A stretch of DNA of 64,000 nucleotides. Source: Achatina immaculata. Its lineage: Eukaryota; Mollusca; Gastropoda; Stylommatophora; Achatinidae. Below the pieces are notes generated by a model. The model saw only the letters and a list, made by a program, of their open reading frames with translations. It did not search any database and was not told the DNA's origin. The stretch is taken from the NCBI GenBank assembly GCA_009760885.1, contig CM019715.1, positions 21,163,003 through 21,227,002 of the forward strand, read 5' to 3'. Shown here piece after piece: positions 10,086-21,399 of the stretch. Numbering within the stretch: position 1 is the stretch's first letter; each line of letters opens with the position of its first letter. The position numbers were made by a program, and so were the translations under genes.

Positions 10086-11339
10086 ATGAAGGTTGTGGAT
10101 GAAAGCCAGCCACTGGAAGTCCCCAGCCCGACTGCATACCTCCTGGAACCTAAACAAAAGATGCAAATAGGCAGCTGGAATGTAAGAACACTAAACCAGA
10201 CTGGAAAACTAGCACAAACCATCAAGGAAATGCACAGATACAAACTAGACATACTAGGAATACAAGAAGCAAGATGGACAGGACAAGGCAGAAGGAAATT
10301 AACAACACAGCACACAGAAGATACAATAATATGGTCAGGTAAAGAAGATCTTCATGAAGGAGGAGTAGCATTGATTATAACAAAAGAAGCATCAAGAGCA
10401 TTGCTGAAATGGACCCCAATAAATGAGAGATTATTATATGCACGGTTCAACTCAAGATTCACGAAGCTGTCTATTATAGTTTGTTATGCACCAACAGAAG
10501 CAGCTGAAGAGGAATTAAAAGAAGATTTTTACAACAGCCTCCAAGCCACAGTAGAAACAATACCCAAGCATGATATGCTACTCATCTTGGGCGACTTCAA
10601 TGCAAAAGTAGGTGAAGGAAATGAAGATAGAAGAAGAATCATGGGAAGAGAAGGAATCGGAGAAATAAATGAAAATGGAGAAAGACTGTGCAGTTTCTGT
10701 GAAGAAAACATGATGACCATCGGAGGGACAATTTTCCAACACAAAAACATCCATAAGGTGACTTGGAGGTCACCAGATAAAACCACAGAAAACCAAATCG
10801 ATCACATACTAATAAACAACAAGTGGAAACGGTCACTACAAGATGTGCGAGCAAGGAAAGGAGCAGATATAGGAAGTGATCACAACCTTCTGGTAGCAAA
10901 AATAAAACTAAAATTAAGGAAAGCCAGAATCGGAGAACACAGAAAGATACATTTTGATACAAGAAAACTGATAGACCAGCAAACAAGAAATGAATTCTCA
11001 ATAATACTTAAGAACCGCTTCAGTGTCCTACAAGACGAAGCAGAAATGTCCATATTAGAGTTCAATAAAACACTACAGGAAACAGCAAAAGAGGTGCTGG
11101 GATATCGGAAAAGGAGAAAAGAGGAATGGATAAGTGAGACCACATGGGAAAAGATAGAGCAAAGAAAAGAAATCAAGAAAAAATTACTGAACACCAAATC
11201 ACAACGGCTTAAAGAACGAGTTTTAAGTAATTATGCACAAAAAGACAAAGAAGTGAAGGAATCATGCCGTCAAGATAAACGTCAATATTATGACAACTTA
11301 GCAGAAACAGCAGAGAAACAGCATATACAAATGACATGA
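10086..11339 (+). CDS. LINE apurinic-type endonuclease domain
   Basis: A 417-residue frame with the exonuclease-endonuclease-phosphatase fold motifs of LINE endonucleases, which nick target DNA to prime reverse transcription. Visible motifs: SWNVRTL (residues 30-36, metal-binding Asn), QEARW (60-64, catalytic Glu), ILGDFNAKVG (167-176, Asp and Asn), NQIDHILI (236-243) and SDHNLLV (264-270, catalytic Asp-His). A lysine-rich helical linker follows. The stop codon overlaps the RT frame start by four bases (ATGA). In related elements endonuclease and RT form one polyprotein, so this is probably a one-base frameshift rather than a true two-gene design. Confidence 0.88.
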   Translation: MKVVDESQPLEVPSPTAYLLEPKQKMQIGSWNVRTLNQTGKLAQTIKEMHRYKLDILGIQEARWTGQGRRKLTTQHTEDTIIWSGKEDLHEGGVALIITKEASRALLKWTPINERLLYARFNSRFTKLSIIVCYAPTEAAEEELKEDFYNSLQATVETIPKHDMLLILGDFNAKVGEGNEDRRRIMGREGIGEINENGERLCSFCEENMMTIGGTIFQHKNIHKVTWRSPDKTTENQIDHILINNKWKRSLQDVRARKGADIGSDHNLLVAKIKLKLRKARIGEHRKIHFDTRKLIDQQTRNEFSIILKNRFSVLQDEAEMSILEFNKTLQETAKEVLGYRKRRKEEWISETTWEKIEQRKEIKKKLLNTKSQRLKERVLSNYAQKDKEVKESCRQDKRQYYDNLAETAEKQHIQMT

Positions 11340-13063
11340 AAACCATATATAAAATCACAAAGCAGATGACAGGTAACTTCAATACAAGATGTGAAAGTGC
11401 AGTAAGAACACAAAATGGACAACTGGTCAGTGGAGAAAGAGAAAAAATTGAAAGATGGAGGGAACACTTTAACACCCTACTAAACAGAACACAAGCAGCA
11501 CAAGCAATAGATATACCTGAAGCAAAAGCGGAACTAAACATCAATACAGGACCAATAACAATAAATGAAGTAAAAGAGGCGATAAAGATGCTAAAATCAG
11601 ACAGGGCACCAGGTGAAGATGAAGTGACTGCTGAGATGTTGAAAGCAGAAGAAACAGAAACACCAAAACAACTTTGCCGGATATTACAACAAATTTGGGA
11701 TTTAGAAAAAGCCCCAGAGGAGTGGAAAACTGGTCTTATAGTAAAACTACCAAAGAAGGGTGACCTCAGAGATTGCGGGAACTGGAGAGGCATTACCCTA
11801 CTGCCACTCACTAGTAAAGTATTTTGCAGAATAATCATCAACAGAATTGTACCAACACTTGAGGAAAAACTTCGGAAAGAGCAGGCAGGATTTAGGAAAG
11901 GAAGATCATGCATAGACCATATATTTGTACTTAGACAAATATTAGAACAGGCAAATGAGTGGCATAGCACAACATATGCATTATTCATAGATTTTGAGAA
12001 AGCCTTTGACAGTGTCAACAGAGATGCACTGTGGAAAATCCTAAGATGGCATGGCCTCCCCCATAAAATAGTTAATGTAATCAAAGCCCTATACGAGGGT
12101 TTTCAGTGCAAAGTTATCTGTGGAGAACATACCTCCAGCAGCTTTAGGGTACAAACAGGAGTGAAACAGGGATGTGTACTATCACCAACATTATTTATCT
12201 TGGCAGTAGACTGGTTAATGAAGGAGGCAACATCAGACAAACGCAGAGGATTACAATGGACCCTTAACACAGTGCTGGAGGACCTTGACTTTGCGGACGA
12301 CATTTGTCTATTATCAAGCAGTCACAAAGATATGCAAGATAAAATAAACAAGTTAACCCAGAATGCAAACAACATAGGACTAAAGATCAACGTAGGAAAG
12401 ACAAAGTTAATGAAGCAAAATGTGAACAACAGAAATGTACTCAGAGTAGATAACAAGTTAGTGGAGGAGGTCAACGAATTTGTATACCTTGGCAGCAGAG
12501 TAGTAGAAAATGGAGACAGCACAGAGGACATCAACAGCAGACTTACTAGAGCAAACCAGGCTTTTGCAATGCTACAGAATATATGGAAATCAAATAAACT
12601 AAGCATAAATATGAAAATCAGGATATTTAAGAGTAATGTTCTAAGTGTACTACTCTATGGAAGTGAATGCTGGAAAATCACCAAAACCATAGAAAACAAG
12701 TTGAATTCTTTCCAGACGAAATGTTTACGTAGAATTAAAAAAATATTTTGGCCAAACACCATAAGAAATAACATTTTATTGGCAGAAATGCAGATGAAAC
12801 CACTGACAACAATTATTGAGGAAAGACGCTGGCGACGGTTGGGACATGTGCTCCGAATGACTGACAACTCACTACCAAAAATAGCACTAAGATGGACACC
12901 ACAGGGGAGCAGAAGTAAGGGTAGACCAAAAGAGACATGGAGAAGAACAACAGAAAGGATGTTGAGCAATAGAGGGCTCACCTGGGCAAGAGCAGAAAAA
13001 AAGGCGAAAGACAGGCATTTGTGGAAAACCCTTGCGAAAGCCCCATGTGCCCTGGGCACTTAA
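11336..13063 (+). CDS. LINE reverse transcriptase
   Basis: A 575-residue frame with the ordered RT motifs: RAPGEDEVTAEML (90-102), QAGFRKGRS (183-191), FIDFEKAFDSV (218-228, catalytic Asp), GVKQGCVLSP (275-284) and FADDICLL (319-326, catalytic Asp pair). A conserved C-terminal region follows with LLYGSECW, a GHVLRM block and a GRPKETWRR block. It would copy the LINE RNA at a nicked target in the nucleus. All key residues are present. The start codon is probably not a true initiation site, because the frame continues the endonuclease protein after a one-base shift. Confidence 0.9.
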   Translation: MKTIYKITKQMTGNFNTRCESAVRTQNGQLVSGEREKIERWREHFNTLLNRTQAAQAIDIPEAKAELNINTGPITINEVKEAIKMLKSDRAPGEDEVTAEMLKAEETETPKQLCRILQQIWDLEKAPEEWKTGLIVKLPKKGDLRDCGNWRGITLLPLTSKVFCRIIINRIVPTLEEKLRKEQAGFRKGRSCIDHIFVLRQILEQANEWHSTTYALFIDFEKAFDSVNRDALWKILRWHGLPHKIVNVIKALYEGFQCKVICGEHTSSSFRVQTGVKQGCVLSPTLFILAVDWLMKEATSDKRRGLQWTLNTVLEDLDFADDICLLSSSHKDMQDKINKLTQNANNIGLKINVGKTKLMKQNVNNRNVLRVDNKLVEEVNEFVYLGSRVVENGDSTEDINSRLTRANQAFAMLQNIWKSNKLSINMKIRIFKSNVLSVLLYGSECWKITKTIENKLNSFQTKCLRRIKKIFWPNTIRNNILLAEMQMKPLTTIIEERRWRRLGHVLRMTDNSLPKIALRWTPQGSRSKGRPKETWRRTTERMLSNRGLTWARAEKKAKDRHLWKTLAKAPCALGT

Positions 13064-13075
13064 GGTTCAGAGAGA

Positions 13076-13337
13076 GAGATTCTTATATTAGTTCTAGAGG
13101 TTCTTATATCAATTCTAGAGATTCTTATATTAGTTCTAGAGGTTCTTATGTCAGTTCTAGAGGTTCTTATATTAGTTACAGAGATTCTTATATTAGTTCT
13201 AAAGATACTTATGTTAGTTCTAAAGATACTTATGTTAGTTCTACAGATTCTTATATTAGTTCTAAAGATACTTATATCAGTTCTAGAGATTCTTATATTA
13301 GTTCTAAAGATACTTATATTAGTTCTAGAGATTCTTA
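13076..13337. repeat. 21-bp minisatellite, middle block
   Basis: About 12 units of the same repeat as 9480-9886, between the LINE and a repeat A element. Confidence 0.95.
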
Positions 13338-14704
13338 GGTTTTAAGGACTGTCACAGCGGAGGTGGGGTGGAGGATACGCTCTCCACTCCAATTAAATGT
13401 CTCCCAGCCATGCGTCTCATAGCCTCTGACAGTCAAGTCCAGCTCCTGGCCTTCTCGTGGCAGAACTGTTCAAACTGACAGGAGAAGGGGCGAGGACGAA
13501 TATCTGCCGCCTGAAAACCAGATGTTTCGGGTAGATGAGAGTCATATTTGGTAGCTCATCTGAGAGAAGGAAAACTCTGATTTAAAACCCGCTGTTGGCG
13601 ACATTCTTCAGTTGTCGTGCTTGGAGTGGGGCTCCTCCTGGCCAGTGAAGAAGGGGCGGCGCCACCGTGGAAAAGGTGAAAAAAAGGATTATGTAATCAG
13701 TAGTCTCGAGGTCAGGACTGCTCAAATCACGGCACCTCTGCTCTTGAGGTCGGCCACGTCCCATGTAAACTCATACCAGATGAATTGCCTGAGCTGGCTT
13801 AACCCAGAGGTTAAGACGTTGCTGACGAGATTCTTCGGATGCCGCCCGTGGAGTGAAACTCCTCCCGGCCAATGAAGAAAATGAGGAAAAGCAACCAGGG
13901 TTGACGTGCGGCGCCGATGTGAAAAGGTGATGGAAAGGATAAAGTGAAGATTAATCGATATGTTCAGTAGTCTCTCGACGAGAGCTACTCATATCACATC
14001 ACCTCTGCTCTAGAGGCCGGCCTGTTCGATATACACACATACTGGTGAAATATGCTTAAACCGGTTTAACTCAGAGGTGAAACTTGATGGCTACTCATGT
14101 CACGGTACCTGAGCTCTAGAGGTCAGTCACGTCCTAAACCCGCACATACTGGGATAATATGCCTAAACCGGGTTAACCCAGGGGTGTAACTTACTAGTGA
14201 CGAGGATTCGTCCTCCTGGACAAAAGCTCCATCCTGGTCACAACTAGGAAGGGTAGCGGCCACGACCACAGAATGCTGAAGTCGGAGACACTGGACCAGG
14301 GCAGTCTAGATGGGCAGCCACCTCACACCCGGCGGGGATGTATGCGTATCCTAATCACGCTGAGGCTTTCCGATGAGAAAGTCCAACGCTGGACTAGATG
14401 GGCAACCACCTCTCACCCGGCGGGGATATACGGATATCTACAACACGTCGAGGTTTTGCGGTGAGAAAGTTTAACTCTAAATTAAACTGGTGCAACGAAA
14501 ACCACGGTGTCACGCATTCCTGCTTCTGAGACCCACCGAGAGTACAGGCCCAAGCCCCACGATACTCTGAACCTCATGTGGTCCTCTCTGGGACCTCTTG
14601 TTGCCCTCTCGGGGACCACAGGATCAATCAAGGAACACAGGTGTAAATTCAGTAGGATCACGGGGCGATCTTGGTGGTAGAAGCGAATGAAGTAGAAGAA
14701 GAAG
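13338..14704 (+). mobile_element. Repeat A, copy b, longest form
   Basis: Inserted in the 21-bp minisatellite; TAGAGATTCTTA is present at 13326-13337 and 14705-14716. The core (13591-14704) matches copies at 19775, 31480 and 50655: a 5' block near CGCTGTTGGCGA, then internal units around CCGGTTTAACCCAG and CTCTAGAGGTC, then units with GGCGGGGAT, ending in (GAA)n. The first 250 bp (13338-13590) are not seen in the other copies and may be a longer 5' end. No long ORF; probably a non-autonomous retroelement. Confidence 0.75.
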
Positions 14705-14825
14705 TAGAGATTCTTATATCAATTCTAGAGATTCTAATGTCAGTTCTATAGATTCTTAAATTAGTTCTAGCGATACTTATATTAGTTCTAGAGATTATTA
14801 TATTAGTTTTAGAGGTTCATATATC
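14705..14825. repeat. 21-bp minisatellite, right block
   Basis: Five to six degenerate units of the 21-bp repeat; decay is greatest here, at the edge of the array. Confidence 0.9.
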
Positions 14826-14904
14826 AGGCTATTGTGCTAGGTCAACATGACCAAGGAGATGGGATTCACAAAATGTCGCATGGTGGTAGAGAGAAGTCTG
14901 TAGA

Positions 14905-15590
14905 AAATATCATTTCTTGTATTTGTTCTATGACTTAATTAGAGTACTAAAATCTGTAGAGGAACTTACTTCTTGCGTTTGTTCTAGGACTTAATTAGAG
15001 TACTAAAATCTGTAGAGGAACTTACTTCTTGCGTTTGTTCTAGGACTTAATTAGAGTACTGCTGTCTGTAGAGGAACTTACTTCTTTTGTCTGTTCCAGG
15101 ACGTAATTAGAGTACTACAGTCTGTAGAGGAACTTACTTCTTGTGTCTGTTCTAGGACTTAATTAGAGTACTGCAGTCTGTAGAGGAACTTACTTCTTGT
15201 GTCTGTTCTAGGACTTAATTAGAGTACTACAGTCTGTAGAGGAACTTACTTCTTGCGTTTGTTCTAGGACTTAATTAGAGTACTGCAGTCTGTAGAGGAA
15301 CTTACTTCTTGTGCCTGTTCCAGGACTTAATTAGAGTACTGCAGTCTGTAGAGGAACTTACTTCTTTTGTCTGTTCCAGGACTTAATTAGAGTACTAGTC
15401 TGTAGAGGAACTTACTTCTTGTGTCTGTTCTAGGACTTAATTAGAGTACTAGTCTGTAGAGGAACTTACTTCTTGTGTCTGTTCCAGGACTTAATTAGAG
15501 TACTAGTCTGTAGAGGAACTTACTTCTTGTGTCTGTTCTAGGACTTAATTAGAGTACTGCAGTCTGTAGAGGAACTTACCTCTTGGGTCT
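14905..15590. repeat. 56-bp minisatellite, about 12 copies
   Basis: Unit like CTGTAGAGGAACTTACTTCT followed by TGTGTCTGTTCTAGGACT and TTAATTAGAGTACT. Some units are 53 bp (GCAG lost). Confidence 0.95.
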
Positions 15591-15689
15591 ACTCCAGGTC
15601 TTACTCTTGACCTAAATGACTGTTAATCTCTGCGTGTCCGATACGATGTTGTCCTTGAAAATCATCACATCGTTTTGTGGTTGATGAAA

Positions 15690-15975
15690 GCGAAGAAGAA
15701 GAAGAAGAAGAAGACCAGTCAACCGCATGTCATTCAACAGTCAGTCAATAGCCAGTGATCGATCAATAAACGGTCAAGCAGTACACAGTTACCGTTCAAT
15801 CAACAATCCATCAACAGTCAGTGAACAGCCAATCTATGGTCAACACTCAATCAGCAGCCAGTGAACAGTCAGTCAACAATAAGTCAACAATCAATCAGTC
15901 AAGAGTGATCAGCAGTCAGCCAACAACAAATCAGCAGTCAGTCAAAAATCAATGAATAGTCAGTCAGCAAGACTT
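15690..15975. repeat. (GAA)n and degenerate CAGTCAA-type repeat
   Basis: A (GAA)n tract at about 15692-15713 is followed by irregular short units such as CAGTCAACAATCAATCAG. Confidence 0.7.
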
Positions 15976-16029
15976 ACACATCGGTAACTCTTTGATTAGA
16001 TGTTTGAAAAATTACTTGATTGATCTCTT

Positions 16030-16165
16030 AATGGGCGTTATGAGTGACGAAGTGGTTAGTGTACTAGCCCGCCACAGCAAAAGCCAGGCCGAAATAGCCC
16101 CAGTCACCCAGCTGTAAAAGCGGGTACCTGGCTTATTCTGGCGGCCAGACGTGGTGCTCTTCTGT
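16030..16165 (+). repeat. Possible SINE-like fragment
   Basis: GACGAAGTGGTTAGTG resembles a tRNA A-box region, but no B box follows. Possibly a degraded SINE with a CTGGCTTATTCTGGCGG body. Confidence 0.3.
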
Positions 16166-16492
16166 GATGACATTCACTCATTCATTTGCATGTCCCTTGC
16201 GGAACTTTGCCTCCCAAACAGCACTCCTGTAGGCCTCTCGGTTGTGAGCAGGATGGCCTGCTGCTGATGCATCCATTTGCAGATCATCAACGATGTCTTG
16301 CAGCCATCTTTGCCTTGGTCTTTCTCTCTTTCTTTTTCCCATTATGTACCCTTCCAAGATCGTCTTCTCTAGATTATCATGACGTTTAATGTGTCCAAAA
16401 TATTTAAGTTTTCTCTCTTTAATACTCTTTATTAGCCAGCCTTCTTCAATATTAAGTTCTTGTAGTATGGATGTATTTGTTCTTTTTTGTGT
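16165..16492 (-). mobile_element. LINE family B 3' fragment
   Basis: Minus-strand C-terminal RT remnant including the GHIKRHDNLEK-type and REAYRRAV-type blocks. 5'-truncated, with a CATT-rich tail at the 3' end. Confidence 0.8.
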
Positions 16493-16499
16493 GATGACA

Positions 16500-17155
16500 A
16501 GTCAAGGGAAATATGGACACTAACAGCATACCCCTCAAGGTTTCTTCTCCCCCCCCAACCACATGACACAATAGGGCTGCCTTATCTCATAGTATGTAAC
16601 ACGCTAGTAACAGCAAGTACACACTTATTGCTGTGAATCTAAGGTTGTTTATGCGTCAAAGAAACCACCGAGGTAAACGGGACATTTGTGTTAGTGCAAT
16701 CAGCTCCTGTTCCTCTGATGTACGATCTCGGAAGGCTGTAGGACAGAGCCTTTGTTTTCCAGGCTGGCTGTCCTCCCCCCAGGTGGAAATAACAATAAAT
16801 TTAGCTTCCTTTAGACTTCTACAAATTTTCACCTTCTTTCTGATATTCATGGTCTACTTTCTTGTCCTAGCCCCACGCATTTCGCTGCAGTTTTTTTTTA
16901 TTCATCCGTTTTAGCGTTATCTCCCAGCCCTCCTCTTCTGCTTATAGCAGCCACGGGGTATTTATAGCTTCTGGTTCTCTTTTCTGCCCCCTTTTCTCCC
17001 TCCCTCTCCCAACATTGTTCTCTCCCTACGGACATCCGATTGGTCAAGGTTGTTTTTCTTTGTCGTTGTTCCCCTTCTTTAGATCACATTCGTTGTATTC
17101 TGTAAAAGGTGGACGCCACAAAGCTACGTTTTTCATTTTTCTTCCTTTTATTTAT
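16500..17155. other. No gene seen
   Basis: Contains pyrimidine-rich stretches. A short frame at 16633-16914 has no recognisable domain, and its hydrophobic end is from T-rich DNA. No splice-site pair convinces me. Confidence 0.4.
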
Positions 17156-17159
17156 GTGT

Positions 17160-17350
17160 TGTGTTGTTCTTGTATGTAATCCTTGAAAAAGGCTGTCGCC
17201 AAAATATTGGATATTGTATGCTTTTCATTTATACACTCTCATCTTTCATACTTTCTACATTTGTGGTTTTTTTTCCCCTCTCATTTTCCTCATTCCCGCA
17301 GTCGTTTTGTAAAACTGAACTAAAAACCTCTGTCTACCTTTATTATTAGA
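17160..17350 (+). repeat. Half-copy of the 59-kb hairpin repeat
   Basis: AAGGCTGTCGCC followed by a T-rich stretch, ATTTATACACTCTCAT, then TTTTGTAAAACTGAACTA and CCTCTGTCTACC parallels the right arm of the 59441-59702 inverted repeat in order and spacing. Only one arm is present here. Confidence 0.6.
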
Positions 17351-17354
17351 ACCA

Positions 17355-19070
17355 GTTTTACCGCAGTGTTTACTTCTTTCGTCTATTTATACCTATGAAA
17401 CGTGTTGTCTGTAATCCTTTAATAGTGAACTCCACTTGACTGTAAACATGATTTGTTTACGTTTCCAAAACGTTTACTGAATTAGAGTCTATATTGGGGA
17501 AATCCCGCTATTACAAACGATGAAGGGAATGTAAATTGATGGATTGTAGGATATAATAAGATCTCTCGCAATCGCATCCGAGCTTGCGTGTGGGGAGACT
17601 GCAACATTGTTATTTTCAGCTGCGGTTCACACATATATATGCTGTCATAGTTATATGTCATTGCAACTACGGATGTGAAGCTTCTGTTACTTTGGCGAAT
17701 ACCTATGTTGAACAGCAATAACTTCGTGGGAACTGCGCGAAAAAAAACAAACTTTTCTGTAATTTCCGTAAGTAGTTTTAAACACTTCGACTGTTTATTT
17801 TAACAGTACTGTACTCCTGACTGTGTCAGAATAAAAGAATATTTTTGTGGCGCTAATAATTGTCCGTAATTTATATACGATTGTTAAGTTGTATTTTTGT
17901 GTATAGCTGAAAGGGTGATTATACACTATGCATTGACATATTACAAACATGAAAAGAAACACACGCACACAAAATAACTCTTCTTTAAATAATCATGGAA
18001 CTTATATTGTTGTTAATTATCAGCTTACACATTTAGCACAAATGAATCATCAATTTATATGTTACTCATCAATTATATCATTAACAACATAGTCTTTAAA
18101 ATGATTTCCTTAAAATATCTGATTCCTAGATTATCTTGATCGTCAGTGGAACTTCTAAAGAATCAGTTGAACCTCTTGTACATAATCATACAAACTCTCT
18201 AATCTTCATCATTGAATGGTTGAGTATTTGATGTATTATAAGGAACTAACTGACAATAATTGCTATACCATACACATTCATAAATTTCAGCAATATGTAT
18301 TTATATGCACACATGAGCCATCATTGCACATTACCAAAAACCTCTAAATCTTACATAGACAAATATGTTACATTAGAATTATACTTATTCATATACCCTT
18401 CAATTATCCTAACCATAACTAAGTGGGTCGGGATGTGGATCGGAGGAGTCGCCAGCACAGCCTTGCACGCGTCCACATGACAGAATTATAAACCCCAGTA
18501 TTAACCTAACACTTACATGTTTATCCATAGACGAAATACACTCTGATACGCGCTCGAACGATAACATGACCTCCCCCGATCCGCTCAGCGTACGAATTCC
18601 GACCTATTAAAGTTCTATCATGTTATCTTTATATACTGGGCCAGTAAGCCGATATTTTCTCAGAGTTGCGCACCTCTGAAAATTGACCGGTAACTGACCC
18701 ATTATTCCTACTCTTTGGGTTGCGAATCAACCCAGGTAACTATTTGCTTATCTATTCCCTACAACTGGGACTGAAGTCAAACTGTTAGTCAGATTTTCAC
18801 ACCACAGCAGCTAATGACTGGGAGCACAGTTTAGAATTAAAGTAATACCTTATTCAGACTGAGCTGGTTTGTCTTCGTAACAATTTTGCAGTTCTGCTAT
18901 ATTTACTTTATTTCTTTGTTATTCTTTAATCTGCAGGTCGTGTGTGAACAGTCTGACACAAGATGCTGGTGTTACTTTTTTAAAAAATAACTGTGAAAAT
19001 GTACAACTATTTAGTTCACAATTCTAATAAAATGTATCACCAGCGATAGATTGACATTAATACAGACTCG
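17355..19070. other. AT-rich non-coding stretch
   Basis: No convincing gene on either strand. The GC-richer block at 18425-18760 (with ATCCGCTCAGCGTACG) is unlike its surroundings and may be an unrecognised transposon relic. Confidence 0.4.
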
Positions 19071-19074
19071 CGTT

Positions 19075-19335
19075 CGTCTCCACAAGATAAAGGCTGCGCC
19101 AACAGCCCACTGTATGTGCCAAAACGACCCCCCCCCCCCAGTCTCCTGAACACATAATACAGACCTGCACCATACACGGAGACCTCAGAGCTGGGGTAGG
19201 AGCCGTAGAGAGAAGCGCGGAGGTGAAACTCTGGGGCTCCTACGAAGACCTCCTACTGACAGCAGGAGTCATGGAGGCAACCAGACTCTCTGCTTAGAAA
19301 ACTGAGCACACAAAGAAGAAGAAGAAGTCAACACA
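19075..19335 (+). mobile_element. LINE C-terminal fragment (family H)
   Basis: One frame reads PEHIIQTCTIHGDLR, then EVKLWGSYEDLLLT and ATRLSA. This matches the zinc-binding tail of LINE polyproteins of the pattern CP..C...PEH..Q.C...R..LWG..EDL. A (GAA)n tail lies at 19312-19328. The Cys positions upstream are replaced by a C-homopolymer. Confidence 0.7.
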
Positions 19336-19774
19336 CATGCTAACGTGAACTTCATATATCACATAGAATCGTGACATTAATGAGGCCGCTTGTGTTACAT
19401 AATACGAAGGCGTGTGAAAACATGTTAAAATAACTGAGAAGAATCTGCAACTTTTTATTTGCAACCAGCTTCTGACACAGGACGGGGTTAGGTCGGCCGT
19501 TCTCGAGGGTACAAACCTGCGTGTGAGACAAAGTGACCGGAGCGGTGCCGACGTTGCTCCGTGGACAAAAGTACCATGGGTTACACCCTCACTTCTGTCA
19601 TCTTCCACTCCGTAAAGATTCTCGCTGGTATTACAAAGTACGGGAACCTGTGATCTGATGTTCTCATTTTGGAGCGGAGCTCAAAGAACGTATTGACTTA
19701 CCCGGAGTGCAATCATGATGAGCGCTTAAAACACAGCAGGAAAAAAAAGAAAAAAAAAGAGTAGTTGTGTGTGA

Positions 19775-20019
19775 CTTCTTCTTCTTCTTCTTCTTCGTAC
19801 GCTTCTACTACCAAGATCGCCCCGTGATCCTACTGAATTTACTCCTGTGGTCCTCGATAAAGTCTCATTTAGGATGGAGGCTCAAAGCATCGTGGGGCTT
19901 GGGTCTAAATTCTCGGTGGGTCACAGAAGCGGAATTGCGTGGCACTGTGGTTTTCGTTGCACCAGTTCAGCCTCGAGTTGGACTTTACTCACCGGAAAAC
20001 CTCGACGTGGTTTGAATAT
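19775..20019 (-). repeat. Repeat A, copy c (part 1)
   Basis: Reverse-oriented repeat A starting with the (CTT)n tail, interrupted by a LINE family C fragment at 20020-20300. Confidence 0.8.
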
Positions 20020-20300
20020 GAATATATATGTTGGTATATATATGTTGGTCACTTGATGAGAAGAAATGATCAGAGAATCCCAAAACAAGCTATCAAGTGG
20101 AACACAACAGGCCAAAGAAAAAGAGGCAGACCGCGTGAAACTCTGAAGAGGACATTATTAAGAGAGGCCAAATTAACAGGCATAAAATCCTTTGATGAGG
20201 TTGAAAGACTCGCTGAAAACAGGAAAAATTGGCGAACTACTTTGCGAGCCCTATGTGACGTTTAACGGCACGGGAAGGATATAAGATATAAGATAAGATA
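20020..20300 (+). mobile_element. LINE family C 3' fragment
   Basis: Encodes the RT C-terminus: VGHLMRRNDQRIPKQAIKW, a KRGRPRETLKRTLL block, then NWRTTLRALCDV and stop, followed by GGCACGGGAAGGATATAAGA and a TAAGATA repeat tail. Inserted into repeat A within an ATATGAATATAT target. Confidence 0.8.
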
Positions 20301-20970
20301 TCCCGCCCGGTTATCTAGGCTGCACTGGTCCAGTGTCTCCTACTTCAGCGTTTTGAGGTCGTGGCCGCTACCCTTCCTAGTTGTTACCAGGATGGAGCTT
20401 TTGTCAAGGAGGACGAATCCTCGCCACTAGTGAGTTTCACCCCTGGGTTTAGCCGGTTTAGGCATATTATTCCTGTTTTTGGTGTATATAGGAGGCGGCC
20501 GGCCTCTAGACCAGAGGTGACACAGGTTTTCGTTGCACCAGTTCAGCCTCGAGTTGGACTTTCCCACCAGGAAACCTCGACGTGGTCTGGATATGAATAT
20601 ATCCCCGCCGGGTGAGAGGAGGTTGTCTATCTAGGCTGCACTGCTCCAGTGTCTCCGACTTCAGCGTTCTGTGGTTGTGGCCGCTACCCTTCCTGGCGGT
20701 GACCAGACCGGTGTCCCTGCCGGGGAGGACGCATCCTCGCCACTAGTGATTCTCACCCCTGGGTTAAGCCGGTTTAGGCATATTATCCCAGTTCTGGCGC
20801 ACACAGGACGTGGCTGGCCACTAGAGCAGAGGTGCCATGATATGGGTAGTCCTCACCGCGAGACTACTGGCCATACCGATTTAACTTCACTTAAGCCTTT
20901 TCATAGACCTTAGCCACTGCGGCGCCGCGCAGCAACCCATTTTTCTTCATTGGCCGAGAGGAGATTCGGC
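20301..20970 (-). repeat. Repeat A, copy c (part 2)
   Basis: Continuation of repeat A with duplicated internal units, up to the CTCGCCAACAGCG block near 20990 that marks its 5' end in this orientation. Confidence 0.8.
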
Positions 20971-21159
20971 CCACATAAGGCAGTCGAAGAATCTCGCCAA
21001 CAGCGCCTTGCGTGTGACAAAATCAAAGGAAACTATGGATGGGGACAATGAAACGAGAAACATCCCCGTTCACAGGTTGACACATCAGAGAGAATAAATG
21101 AAGCTAAAGTTAGTACTGTTTACAACAAAAAAAACGCAACAAATGCGATGTTGCGATTT

Positions 21160-21230
21160 AAACTGGAGTTTGCTGATCAGACAAAGGCAAATTGCCTGAA
21201 ACGTTCACTTGAACATCAACTTCTCGTGCT
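21160..21230 (+). other. Hairpin with GAAAC motif
   Basis: GCTGATCAGACAAAGGCAA followed by ATTGCCTGAAACGTT: a clean AGGCA/TGCCT stem before GAAACG, as in hammerhead-like ends of Penelope-type elements. The CUGAUGA core is imperfect. Confidence 0.35.
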
Positions 21231-21399
21231 GACCTGAATTGTACTCAGCAGATTAATCATGAGCACAGAAAAGCGACACTAGTCAAAACAGGATTTTTGA
21301 CAATAACTCATGACACACTCACTGACCATATTATTGAATACCTATAAAAGATTGACGCTCCTCGAATTAATTCATTTGAAAATTCAATGCGCAAATTTG

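Larger units (their letters stand above)
9887..13075 (+). mobile_element. Near-complete APE-type LINE (family A)
   Basis: A 3.19-kb non-LTR retrotransposon. The 5' leader (9887-10085) has a CATGATCGTAAAAGGCGACT block, also seen in LINE leaders at 45371 and 55622. The endonuclease frame at 10086-11339 is followed by the RT frame at 11336-13063, and a short 3' end runs straight back into the minisatellite. The repeat sequence GAGATTCTTAT lies on both sides (about 9876-9886 and 13076-13086), as a target duplication would, but cannot be told apart from the array itself. Near-intact frames suggest recent activity. Confidence 0.9.

Noticed and set aside
15690..15975. Regularly spaced short repeats resembling a CRISPR array
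   Set aside because: Units are degenerate, spacing is irregular and there are no conserved palindromic repeats; the genome is eukaryotic.
21180..21215. A functional hammerhead ribozyme at the GAAAC hairpin
   Set aside because: The CUGAUGA half of the core and a closing third stem are not intact.
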